Part shown: positions 10,672-22,300 of the stretch, piece by piece
How positions within the stretch are numbered: position 1 is the first letter of the stretch
Layout of the letters: each line of letters starts with the position of its first letter
Assembly (NCBI RefSeq): GCF_000801105.2
Contig: NW_026615344.1
Coordinates: 1 to 64,000 of the forward strand
Length of the DNA stretch: 64,000 nucleotides
Source of the DNA: Raphanus sativus
Lineage: Eukaryota > Streptophyta > Magnoliopsida > Brassicales > Brassicaceae
Direction: 5' to 3'
The notes under the pieces: generated by a model
Told to the model about the DNA's origin: nothing
What the model saw: only the letters and a program-made list of their open reading frames with translations
The model's database searches: none
Translations under genes and position numbers: made by a program

Positions 10672-11614
10672 CTAGATAATATGACCCGCCCTTCGAAAGG
10701 GCGGGTATTTTTTAACTTTTTGGAAAATTAAATTTCCATATTTGAATTTTTTGTAATTATATTTGTGTTTAATATTAATTTAATTTAATAGAATAATCTC
10801 TGAAATAAATAAAATATATTGTTGGACATAACAGTTATCAATAGGTCATGATATTGTTTTGATATAACAGACTAAATGACAGTGGCATTTCTGTAAATAT
10901 TTTGAAAAACTAATGTAAAAAAGAAAAGACTTCTTTTTAATGTGTTTTGATAAATTTTTGGAACAATGAAAATGAATATTCTTTAAGTATATACGGATTT
11001 TAAGATTAGTTTGTTGCTACATTTGAAATATTATTAGATATATCGTTATTTGAAATTTGAAATTTCTCAAATGCAAAAACGAACCAGTTTTGATTAAACT
11101 ACCCGTATGTCCATTGTGTTTTTGAATGGTTAGTATTATAAAAGAGTAAAAAAAAATATTTCAGTGATAGAATATATATTCTTCTATTCTCCAATGGATA
11201 CCGAGTTTTCATTCTTATGTCTTAATTTATACCTTAAAAGAAGTTATGCTGGGTGTAAATGACATCAAGTGAGGAGAAACATTGATTATGGTGTGTGGTA
11301 AAGAGAACTTGATGAGTAAAAATAAATAAGTAGACCAACTACCACTGAAAAACGTCAGTTAATATATATATTTGTTGATTAGATAATGTACTATTTCGTT
11401 AAACTATGTTATTATGATCGATTATATTGGATAACAGTTCATACAGTATTATTAAATTAGTTTCGTGGGGACTTGCTGACTTTTTTTTGAACGACTGGGA
11501 CTTGCTGACTATATAATGTAAATATTATGTAACGTGGTTTTAGGTAACTGACGTGTGTGTTAAAGCTAGAGAAATGAATAGGTCCAAAAACTAATAACAA
11601 CTTCTAATAGTAGA
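10672..11614 (-). mobile_element. Non-autonomous Helitron, about 0.94 kb
   Basis: The minus-strand 3' end is CTAG at 10672-10675, with the hairpin ACCCGCCCTTTCGAAAGGGCGGGT at 10684-10706. The minus-strand 5' end reads TCTACTATTAGAAG, a standard plant Helitron start, at 11614. The partner arm lacks it (61475-61490). About 30 bases after the 5' end (11615-11645) are also missing from the partner, so the exact 5' edge could be 11645. Confidence 0.8.
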
Positions 11615-11645
11615 TAAAAATAGGACCCTAAATTAATAGATTAGA

Positions 11646-14600
11646 TTATAAGGTGGCTTGGTTAATAATAATAATAAACTCTTATGACATTCCTATCCTT
11701 TTAAGATATGGCTGTATAGTATGATACGAATACGATACGTACCCGTTAAAATAACTATCTAGATTTTCGAGATTTTGTTTATAAAGCTCTAAATAAAATT
11801 GATAGCAACTTAACGGTAAGTGGTAACACATCGTAGCAAAATCAGTTGGCCGGCCAGATTAATTTCATGAAGATGACATATATACATTGATATTACAGAT
11901 AATATATTACCATCTCAAAAGCCATAATATGTAAGGCTTGGCATTTAGGTTTTGTTTCGTTTGAGTCGAAAATGTTTAGTGTTTTTTTTTTAAGATTACT
12001 CTATCAAAGAAGTTTATGAACATTTAATTCAAAACAAAACTGAAATAAAATGATTATTTATTTATCAGAAGAACTCAATTTCGGTAATTATTTTGATGAA
12101 TCAAATATCGAACATAGGATTGAAAGACACTTGAAAAAACTTCCAAGATAGATATGCGAATCAGCACAAAGTTACAAGTTTATAAATTAGAAGACAGAAA
12201 TCTACCACGTATTTAATGTCCTGATGGGACAATTTAGGTTAGCAAGACGTCATACCATATTAAGCATTTTGATTTGATGTGTTATTATAGAAAACCACAG
12301 AAACGAAACAGACTAGTGGACGGACCACATTTATTCTATTCTATGGCGGAGAAAGGTAGCTGCTCCGATACGGCGTCGCATGGGACCATTTTGCTTCTTC
12401 AAGCTTCCCGCCACCGTCTCATATGCACATAAAAAGGTTTATTTTGGAATCTTCCTATGATATGCCTCGAATGGACTTAGGTTGACGTAAGCCTCACTCT
12501 TCCGGACGTTAACTCTAGAACTTCCAAGTCTTGTTGAACAATGATTTCACGTATATGAAATGAAATTCTCTATTAGTCTGCGACCATGCATCTACATATA
12601 TTTCGTCAGATAATTATTTTTCTTTTGGTAAAAATAATTTTTATTTTCTTAAGGTAACCATATTATTTATTTGGCCATGACCGAAGTCATGTAGTTTTTA
12701 GAAACCGATTACAAAAGTAGATGGAGCATGTAAAACGAACCATAACAACAATAGGAGAACACTTTCCTATTGAGTAAACGATCATAACAGACGTTAAAGT
12801 AAACAATTAGTAGTAAACCAAGTCATAATTCGATACATATAGCTCCAACACCCAATGACCCATTATATTCAAAAGTGGACTGGAGTTTTAAATATTGGGC
12901 CTTGCCGTTAGGAGGATTATACTGACTCTGGTTGGGCGTAGATAGGATGCTAGTAGGCTAGTAGCCCTATACTGATTCTGGTTGGGCGTAGAATCCTTAA
13001 CTCACAAGAACATATATATTAGTCTTCATATTTTACACATTTATACTATGATACCAATCTGTTGTGATCTTGAAATTGATACATGAAGTGACGAAGAACT
13101 ATTTAGAACAATGAGGAAGAATTCAAGAGGAATGATCTTGTTCTACCAGCTGTAGATTTTTGTTTTGCGTCATTTAATTATGACAACTGGTTAAGCTGAT
13201 AATGTTTTCAAACCCAAGCTGCATATGGTTGTTCCGACACACGATCTAGGAAATATTAGTTTTTTTTTAATTATCAGGAAAATTCGATTATTGGGTTTTA
13301 ACCTCCACTAGACCTGAAGCCATCCCTTGCTAGTGCCATTTTTGGCGTAAACACTTTTTACATGGTAGACCCAAAATCACACAGCACAAACTCGTGTGTT
13401 TAAACCAACTGGACTACCATATCTGTGGTAGAAAATATTATCTGTTCATATTAATATTTGTTACTTGTTTACAATTTATGTAAAAGTACTTCTCAAGTTG
13501 AGAAACCAAATAAAAATTCAACTATAATTGTAAATTTAATTAGTCTTTATCTAAAATTTTCAATTAAATATGAAAAATTTACAACAAAACGTCGAATTTC
13601 ATAAAACTTAATGAAAATAAAATTGAATATCGAGAATCGTTTTTTATATGGGAAGAGATTATTTCTCCAAATCATTTGCATCAAAATTATACTAAAGTCA
13701 GTGGATACAAATCAGTAGCAAACCGAACACAGTCATTGAAATCAAATCAAAGTATTTTTATTTAAATTAAATGGTTTAGCAATATAACTCGCGATCCAGT
13801 TTGATTCGATCATTTGATATGATCTTAGAGAGTTTTAATGACATTGATTGAAAACATATATGTTGAGATTATGAAAACAGAAGTGAACCAAGCAAATCTT
13901 CTCAAATGGAGAAAACAAAGATAAGATGCCCTGTTACATGTTCCCCTAAACTCAATCTCAATGTTTTGTCCTTTTTCAACATCTCTCCTCTTTTCATGCC
14001 CACCTTTCTCCCTTTCCTACTCTTTCTTATTTTATTAGATTGTGTTAAACCCTATTTTTAAGTTAAATAATTACAATTACGGGTTGAAAACAAATTTTCT
14101 TTCAAATAAGGGTTGAAAACAAATAATATAAATCCAACAGCTGTGTTTACCGCGTTCCTTACACATAAAGGTACACAAATTAAGTTTTATTTTAATCTAA
14201 AGACAAATTATGTTATTTTATGTGAAGAAATTCATTGTAAGAATAGCAGAATTTCAGATTGTTTTTTTTTTGATCAACTTCAGATTGTATATTTGTATAA
14301 ATATGTGCATGTTGTTCCTTTCCATACCACATTGAATTGTGTGGCTAATATATTGACTAAAACAGTTTATGACTGAAATATCACCGATATAGTTTGAAAG
14401 GATCAAATAATCTTTTTGACACTTTCTTAGTTTAATTCACTTTTTATTTATCAAAGTTTGTTATTTAAAAATAATCGAAATATTTAGAAGATCTGTTATT
14501 CCCACAATATAATAGATAGACAATGACAGAATAAAAGATTTTGTTCAAAGTTATAATTTCATGAAAGTATAGTTCCTTGGAGTATTCAAAGCAAGCCATG

Positions 14601-14700
14601 CAAATCCCAATGTCAATGAACCAAGAAAATCAAGACCACATTCATCTCCTCTTAACTCATTTTCTTTTTATTTACGACACCTCTTTCTTCTTTTTATTTT
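11646..14700. other. Intergenic, shared by both arms; includes a SINE-like element
   Basis: Partner is 54040-57168 and 60247-61475. No coding frame of interest. A direct repeat of CTGACTCTGGTTGGGCGTAGA type occurs at about 12920 and 12970. The block from 12345 to 12425 is unusually GC-rich for the region and well kept in both arms; I could not assign it. Confidence 0.5.
13261..13423 (-). mobile_element. SINE-like element, left arm
   Basis: The minus strand starts GATATGGTAGTCCAGTTGG, resembling a tRNA A box, and ends with an A-run (T-run 13261-13268). The partner at 55381-55550 is the same insertion, so it predates the split of the two arms. The B box is weak and target repeats are unclear. 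Confidence 0.5.
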
Positions 14701-14701
14701 C

Positions 14702-14710
14702 TATATAAAC
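14702..14710 (+). promoter_or_regulatory. TATA box of the DVL gene
   Basis: CTATATAAAC about 160 bases before the ATG, followed by a CT-rich leader typical of plant 5' UTRs. The same box is kept in the other copy (54034-54043). Confidence 0.55.
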
Positions 14711-14865
14711 TAATCAAATCCTTTTTTTTCCTTCATCACAATTCTTACATTTGCTCTCTCCCTTCCATCACCCACAAAAAGGTCTTTTTTTGGGACACCC
14801 AAAGTCTCAACCATAAAACAAAGTCTCAATCTCTAATCAGTAATATAAACCCTATTTACCAAACC

Positions 14866-15012
14866 ATGGCAGAATTCAAGAGAAAGTTTAACAAAGGTCA
14901 TGCTTTTACAAGCAAATGTGTTTCCTTGGTGAAGGAACAACGAGCTCGTATCTATATTCTCCGCCGTTGCGCCACCATGCTTTGCTGCTGGTACATCCAT
15001 GGCGATGAGTAG
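14866..15012 (+). CDS. DVL19: DVL/ROTUNDIFOLIA-like small polypeptide, 48 aa
   Basis: A 48-residue protein starting MAEFKRKFNKGHAFTSK. The C-terminal half is the RTF domain that defines the plant DVL/RTFL family: SKCVSLVKEQRARIYILRRC followed by ATMLCCWY (residues 16-43). Family members are plasma-membrane-associated small proteins that, when over-produced, shorten organs by limiting polar cell proliferation. The frame is single-exon, as usual. The ATG follows a CT-rich leader with a TATA box 160 bases upstream. The second copy (53726-53872) encodes the same 48 residues. The symbol rests on gene order beside PME3 and FAB1B (Arabidopsis RTFL10/DVL19); the family is certain, the exact member is inferred. 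Confidence 0.9.
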   Translation: MAEFKRKFNKGHAFTSKCVSLVKEQRARIYILRRCATMLCCWYIHGDE

Positions 15013-16373
15013 AGAGAGCTCTTTGAGTCCATCCTTCATATATATTAACCTCTACATATAGTATAACTATATATGTATATGTATGCCCTCCTCCCCATCT
15101 CTTCTTCTTGAAGCTCTGTTGATGTTGGTGGCTGCATGGCGTGATCCCTCTCCACAAAACTTTTGAATCCCTCTCTTTTATTGGTGCAAAACCTTGCAAA
15201 TTTTCGGTTTTTTAACCTAAAGAATCAATCTTTTGGGTTTTTTTTGTTCATGGGTTCTTTTGCATCAACATAAAGAGAGACTTTATCCGCCAATTGAGCT
15301 GGTGGAGTTTTCACTATTTCTGGAACATATTGAGAGATGATACGCCATGAGTGATGTTATGTGAGAAAAGGAGTTCATACTATCAAATCTTCTGGCAGTT
15401 TTGGGTTTAGTTTTATTTTGACCAAAAAATCTCTTTTGGTTTCATCTTATATATATTTGACCAAAGATCTTCTTGTTTGATTTTAGCCTCTGGTTGTAAC
15501 CAATGCGAGAACAATATATAAGAATAAATATTTTGATTTTGGCGATTTAGATTCGTTTACTGACTGGCATAAGCTAAAAAACCTAAACAACATATACAAG
15601 AAAGAACCATCCCCTTTTGTGAGTTCGAAGCGAAGACAGTCCTTTTCCTTTGTATTTTGTTCTTCTTTTGTTTGAATAGTTTTCAAGTTAACAATGATAT
15701 AGTCGAATCCAAATTATGTGCTACCGAATAGAGGTTGCAATTATGTTTACTAATAAGGTCTAAGAATATTAGAGCTTTGAGCAGACTGCCATTCATGGAT
15801 GAAGATTGTGCCACAAAACGATTCCACCATTTATCTGATGGCATCTGTTCATGTAGAGACTAATGGTGACCGGTGAAGTATTTGCTGGTGGCAACAAGCG
15901 CAGCATTTGGAACAATTGAGTCAAAGCGAAAAGTGCTTGAGCTTGTTTGCCGAAGCATCATTGTTTTAGAGGTAGAAAGCTCATAGCCGAAGCAATGCAA
16001 CTGATTATATCAGTGCAGATTAATGAAACAATCATTCTTGTCTGGCTTGGACAATGACTGAATAAACGTAGAGAAGTGTTCGCCAAGTAAGATAATGAAG
16101 AAGATGGTCAAATGAGTTGAAGCCCAAGTCATTTTTAGTTAAAAATTTCAAATTAGGAAATATTTTTGCTCCAGTAACAAAAAAAGGAAATATTTTGCTT
16201 TTTACATTTATGGTTATTCCAGTTTAGGAAATTTTCTATTAGAAATAGTAGAAATCCAATTGTTCCCGAAACCAAATAAATCGACTAATGAATACAGTTT
16301 CTATATATATAAAGGAATCATTACTTGTATTCAATCCATTATCTACCACACAAAAAAAGAAGTGGATTTGAAG
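15013..16373. other. Intergenic, shared by both arms
   Basis: Contains the presumed DVL 3' UTR to about 15300 and the upstream region of the RING gene. No other gene seen. Positions 16041-16131 are replaced by a different 40-base sequence in the partner arm (52715-52755). Confidence 0.5.
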
Positions 16374-16826
16374 ATGATCGACTATGATTATTGCCTATCA
16401 ATAATTTTAGGTTTTGCATATTGCATGCTTTTGTATGGAATCTGTCGAGTGTTATCTTGGGCTATCAAAAGTGTTGATGATGAAGCCAGCAACGATCATC
16501 GCGATTATAGTGTTACCGGTGATGACCATCTCGTTATCACTATCAAGGAACTACCTGGTATCGAACCCTCCGTTCTCGGAGCGATCCCCATTGTAGATTT
16601 CAACTCTGGGGACATTACAGACAGCTTCGAATGCGTCGTTTGCCTATCCAAGCTTGAAGACGGAGAAAAGGCCATGCTTTTGCCGACATGTAATCACTGG
16701 TTCCACGCCAACTGCATCGAGACGTGGCTTAACTTGCACTCTTCTTGTCCAATCTGCAGAAACATAGTTGGCTCGGGCCAAGATTCCGAAGCTGGAAATT
16801 ATTGGCCCAATAAGGCCTATAGCTGA
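16374..16826 (+). CDS. ATL-type RING-H2 finger protein, probable E3 ubiquitin ligase, 150 aa
   Basis: The chosen start gives MIDYDYCLSIILGFAYCMLL, a single N-terminal membrane segment (residues about 4-27). An in-frame ATG 38 codons upstream (16260) would put non-family sequence before that segment. Next comes a GLD-like motif, GIEPSVLGAIPIVDF, then a RING-H2 domain with spacing C-x2-C-x15-C-x-H-x2-H-x2-C-x10-C-x2-C (CVVCLSKLEDGEKAM... CPIC). This architecture is the ATL family of membrane E3 ligases. It lies between PME3 and DVL, the order of Arabidopsis At3g14320. The copy at 52012-52464 differs at a few residues, mostly in the tail. The target protein is unknown. Confidence 0.87.
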   Translation: MIDYDYCLSIILGFAYCMLLYGICRVLSWAIKSVDDEASNDHRDYSVTGDDHLVITIKELPGIEPSVLGAIPIVDFNSGDITDSFECVVCLSKLEDGEKAMLLPTCNHWFHANCIETWLNLHSSCPICRNIVGSGQDSEAGNYWPNKAYS

Positions 16827-16957
16827 CACACCAATGACCCGTTACAAATTTATATTTTACGGGCCCATATGTTAGGTTCTAATAATACAGACGAAATTAT
16901 GTGATATCGTCGTGTTTTCGTTAGCATATGATTTTAACAAAATTCTAGCTGGAATTA

Positions 16958-18638
16958 GAACAATACTTGGGTTCACCCCTAAGATGAACTTATGAATTCA
17001 CCTTTTTCCTTATTTCAATTATATTGCCATAAATATTAATGTCACATAAATAAATAAATTATAAATTACAAAAGAAGTAAACTTTAAATCATAAACTCTA
17101 AATTCGAACCCTAAACCCAAATCTTAGATTTTTAATTTTAAACTATACCCTAAACCTAAACCTATACCCTAAACCCAAACTTATACCCTAAATCTTAAAT
17201 CTAAATTTAAATCCTAAACCCTAAACTCAAACCATAAACCCTAAACCCAAACTCTAAACCCTAAACCCAAACTCTAAACGCTAAATCCTAAACTTTAAAC
17301 CCAAAATGTAAATCATAAACCCAAATTTTTCAAATACCTTTGGGTTAATGATCATCAAATGTATTTTCAAATACATTTTAGTGTATAGAGTTCGGGTTTA
17401 TGGTTTATAGTTTGGGTTTAAGGTTTAGGATTTAGGGTTTAGAGTTTGGGTTTAGGGTTTAGAGTTTGGGTTTAGGGTTTATGGTTTGGGTTTAGGGTCT
17501 AGGATTTAAATTTAGATTTAGGATTTAGGGTATATAGTTTGGGTTTAGGGTATAGGTTTGGATTTAGGGTTTAGGGTTTGGTTTAAAATTTAAAATCTAA
17601 AATTTGGATTTAGGATTTGAATTTAGAGTTTATGATTTAAAATTTACTTTTTTGTAATTTATAATTTATTTATAATGTGATATTAATGTTTATGGCAATT
17701 TGATTGAAATAAGGAAAGAGATGAATTTATAAGTTCGGGGTGAACTGAGGGTGTTATTGGTTAGTATATTTCAGTGGATTTTAAAATACAACTAAAATCT
17801 AGTGTTATTGGTTATATAACTTTAAAATCTATATTCAAATTCATTGTTATTGGTTCTATGATTTTAAAATCTATATTCAAATTCAATGTTATTGATTCTT
17901 AGATTTTAAAATAGATTTTAAAATCATGTGTTATTCAATAATAATGATTTGATTAAGGATTTGATTTAAAATTAGATTTGAGTGGATTTATGAGTGTTTT
18001 TAAGTTAAAAATACAAAGAAGCAAATATTGAGTTCAATCTTGATATTTCGACGGATTTGTATTATTGATATTATCAGTATCTTTTTTTGCCCCAAGTCAT
18101 ACGTACTGAACATGTTCCACTAACAATTATAAACAATCACTATTTAACAAAGATAAACGAAAACACATAAAAGAGAAAATTTGACATAAACACGTTTGAC
18201 TTAGAACCACTATGTTCAACATACATTTCTTCGTTGCTTGATCCCGTTTGAAATTTTGAAAGTTTTCTAATTATCCAATTTGTACAATTTAATAATTTCC
18301 ACTTTCTATCGTATTTGTCCTTCATAATTTATATATAAATCTATTACATATTAAGAAAAATTACACAAGTACAAACACTTAAAACTCCAAACTAAAAGCA
18401 TGATGAAACACATTTTGTAGTTTAAAAAAAAATTATATATTGTTACAAATCTGAACTTATTGCAAATCCATTTGACTAATCTATAATAATCCACTTATTT
18501 TGATTTTGAAATCTGTATATTTGATTCTGAAGTATATTTGTTGATTTTAAAATCAATGGATTTATCAAAATTTCTAAATCCAAAATGTATTTCCAAATCC
18601 GCTAAAATAATAGATACAATAACCCCTACTTATTGTTC
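16958..18638 (+). mobile_element. MULE-like TIR element with a 9-bp target repeat, 1.68 kb, containing a nested foldback
   Basis: Flanked by CTGGAATTA at 16949-16957 and 18639-18647. The inverted ends are GAACAATAct-gagggtGTTATTGG and GAACAATAagtaggGGTTATTG; the left end is split after about 10 bases by the nested element at 16968-17746. The partner arm lacks the whole block (near 51890). It is AT-rich, with no transposase frame. The 9-bp duplication points to Mutator-like transposition. Confidence 0.82.
16968..17746 (+). mobile_element. Nested foldback element with telomere-like repeats
   Basis: Almost the whole 780 bp is one hairpin: the left end TGGGTTCACCCCTAAGATGAA pairs with ATGAATTTATAAGTTCGGGG near 17721-17740. 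Inside are degenerate CCCTAAA runs (17100-17320) facing TTTAGGG runs (17390-17600). The element at 60273-60960 has related ends. Confidence 0.82.
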
Positions 18639-18647
18639 CTGGAATTA

Positions 18648-19396
18648 TATTCTGTCAAATAAAAGCAAAAGGTTGGATATTTCTTTTGACGACATTAGTT
18701 TTCGATACAGCCTTTTTCCACCTAATTTTGATTGACTAATTTTAATAAAATTATTTGTAATTGTTTATCCAAATCCTATATATGTTTTGAACATGGAATT
18801 TATGTAAATTCATTAAAAATTAATTACACTCTTGTTATTCAGTCAACAATTTGTAAAGGATATCCGTTAGCAAACCCACTTCTCATCATAAGCTCCATCA
18901 ATATCAATAAGCAGCGTCACTCAGTAAAGCTGTTTTTGTCAACTCCTAAAGGCAGTATCAAACTAACCAAAAGAAGTATCAAGAATCAATGGATGTGAAC
19001 ACAAAATATAATATATGCAGTTTTTTTCTAAACATATAATATATGCAGTTTAACAACAACAAAAATGAGGCTAGGCGAAAGTGGTGACAGTCCATCACTA
19101 GTAAGTAGTAACTTGTAAGCAAAACAGCGAACGTTACGGTTGAACTTGTTTTAATTTGGGAAACAGAACAATAGTACATCTTTGAAATTCGAATAATCGA
19201 AATTATATTCTTTTACCAAAAAATAATCTTATCTTCCATAGTGCCTTGATAACATGTTTCATTTTACTATAAGTCTATAACCCCACTCAAATAATAGAGT
19301 CGAGATATAAATCCATTAATAAATATCGTGTCTGATATCAATATAAACACCTACTCTTCACTAGCACATTCACCACTCACTCATCAGTGTCAAGAA
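18648..19396. other. PME3 upstream region
   Basis: Shared with 51167-51890 in the other arm. TATA-like TATAAAT occurs at about 19305, 90 bases before the ATG, in both copies. No other gene. Confidence 0.5.
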
Positions 19397-22300
19397 ATGG
19401 CATTATCTATCAAAGAACTCTTTTCCAAATATAATTTTAGAAGAAGTAAAAAACTTGTTTTACTTTCTGCCGCCGTAGCCTTGCTCCTCGTAACCGCCGT
19501 GGTTGGAATCGCCGTGGGAGCTTCGAAAACCAACGAAAAGGGAAAACGAACTCTATCTCCGTCATCTCACGCCGTGTTAACATTCGCATGCAGCTCCACG
19601 CGTTACCCTGAGCTCTGCATCTCCGCAGTATCCACCTCCGGAGGCGTCAAGCTTACGTCGCAGAAAGACGTCATCGAGGCTTCGCTTAACCTCACGACAA
19701 CTGCCGTGGAACACAACTACTTCACGGTGAAGAAGCTGATCAAGAATAGGAAAGGACTAACTACTCGCGAGAAGACGGCACTTCATGACTGTTTGGAGAC
19801 TATTGATGAGACGCTTGATGAGCTTCACGAGGCGGTGGAAGATCTCCATTTGTATCCTAACAAGAAGCCTCTCCGGGAACACGCCGGCGATCTCAAAACC
19901 CTACTTAGCTCCGCCATTACCAACCAGGAGACTTGTCTAGACGGCTTTTCTCATGACAGGGCTGACAAGAAAGTCCGCAAGGCCTTGTTGAAGGGTCTGG
20001 TACGTAAAAGACATTATTTATTTACCCGTAACGGCTCATGTTATTTAAATATCTATCTTATTAACATAACATTGAATATCTAATATATATATTTTGTATT
20101 GTTGATTTGTGTTTTTATTAACTTTTAATATAATCCTCAAATTTCTTAATATATAAATTATTCATCATCTATGTAACTATATAACTGATCCAACACATGT
20201 GATAAAAATTACAAAAAGTGGTTCTACTATATAGAGAATTGAAACATTGACCTTTTATTTAAAAAAAAGGAAAATTCCATAAAAATACCCGAACTAAATT
20301 TTGTTAAGTTTTTTAATACCCAAACTTTTTCACTATCCAGTTTAATACATCAACTAATTATTTTGCTCATTTTAATACCCAAACTTTTAACATTGTACCT
20401 ACTTTAATACCTAAACTTTATTTATTTAAATAAAAATACTAATAAGTTTCAAACAAAACTTAATAAAATCTCAAAAGTCTAAGAAAAAATATTAAAAATT
20501 CTAATTTTATTTTAAGATTTAGAAAAGAAGGTAGATAAACATGGAAAATTTATTTTTTCAAAAAATAAATGAATTTGAATAATAAAAATAAATTTCGTTT
20601 TGTATTTCAGAAAAAAATAAATACAATATTTAAAACTTAGAAATTTTATTACAAAATTTAATATTTTACACTATTTAGTTATTTTTATTTCTCAGACACC
20701 AAAAAATTAGAATTTTCTGAGTTTATTTTGTAAATTTTAGAGATTTTTAAAATTTTATTTGAAACTTATTAGTATTTTTATTAAAATAAATAAAGTTCGG
20801 GTATTAAACTGGGCACAATTTTAAAAGTTTGGATATTAAAATAAACAAAATAATTAGTTGAGGTATTAAATTGGGTAGTGAAAAAGTTTGGGTATTAAAA
20901 AGCTTAACAAAATTTAGTTCGGGTATTTTTATGGAATTTTCCCTAAAAAAATATACACGAAAGGACAACCAAATTTGTAAAAATTGTACTAAAATCTTTA
21001 AAACTCTCAACATTAATCATAGACGATTGAGTTATCATAATATAGTGACGAAATATATTATTTACTTTAGCAAACAAAGTAGTACAAGTTGTGCCCTTCA
21101 AAATTTTATATATATCATAAAAACTAAGATCTGCCCAGTCAGATCTAGTATTATTTAAAGATATAGTCAGCGGGAAAACGGTCATTTCATACCCAACATA
21201 TCGCGATATGTTCAATTTATACCTGACTTATATGGTCGTGCTAAAACATACCTGAATTTATATGATCGTGTCAAAACATACCTAACTTATAATTTTTTGG
21301 CAAAATCATACACCAGTCGCCACATCACATGCCATATCATCTATTTTTGTTCGTGTGGATGTAACGTCAGCTAATTTTACTCACGAATATGCCATATGTA
21401 TAATTTTAAAGAAAAAACTAAATAATTTTGTTATAAAAATATTTTTTTTTAAATGTAAAATTTATAATTTTAATATTTAGTAAAATTAACAAAAGTTAAT
21501 TAATTAGTTAAATTTTAATCTTATATAAAAGATATATTTCTGATCCTATCAAAAATCGTCTTTATAAGAGTTATTTATGTATTGTAATGATTCAAATGCA
21601 ATGTTAGTGTCGAGGACGTGTTACTCTTGATTAATGGTTTTGTTAATCTATTTTTTAAATGTAAATATCCATGATTAATAAAATGTAAGAAATTTATTTT
21701 TACACTTGATTAATAAAGTGTAACATAATTTATTTTTACGCTTTATTAATCATTGGTATGTTATTACATTTAAAAAATTAGATTAAATGTAAATAACATA
21801 CTCATGATTAATAAAGCGTAATATGATTCATTTTTATGTTTTATTAATTATGAGTATATTATTTATATTTAAAATTTTAGATTAACACAACCATGATTAA
21901 TCAAGGGTAACATGTCTGTAACACTAGCATTAGTTTTGAATCATTGAAATAAATATATAACTCTTATAAAGACGATTTTTTATATGATCAGAATATTTAC
22001 GAATATATCTTTTATATAAGATTAAAATTTAATTAAATTATGTTTTGTTAATTTTACTAAATAATAAAAAATTATAAAATTTTACATTTTCTAAAAGTTA
22101 TTTTTATAAGAAAATTATTTAGTTTTAAAATTTTTTTATACACATGACATATTCGTCAGTAAAATTAGCTGACATTGCATCCACACGAACAAAAGTAGAT
22201 GACATGGCAGCTGATGTGGCGACTGGTGTATGATTTTGCCGAAAAATTATAAATTGGATATATTTTAGCACGATCATATAAGTTCAGGTATGTTTTGGCA

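Noticed and set aside
14833..15199. Two minus-strand frames over the DVL gene (68 and 97 codons)
   Set aside because: Antisense shadows of the DVL coding strand; the plus strand encodes the RTF domain.
15483..15686. 67-codon minus-strand frame downstream of DVL
   Set aside because: No homology recognised, low-complexity lysine/serine composition, and the partner sequence around 53040-53230 does not keep it open.
17095..17600. Interstitial telomere (CCCTAAA/TTTAGGG runs)
   Set aside because: The repeats are degenerate, mirrored in a hairpin and bounded by transposon ends, so not a telomere fusion scar.
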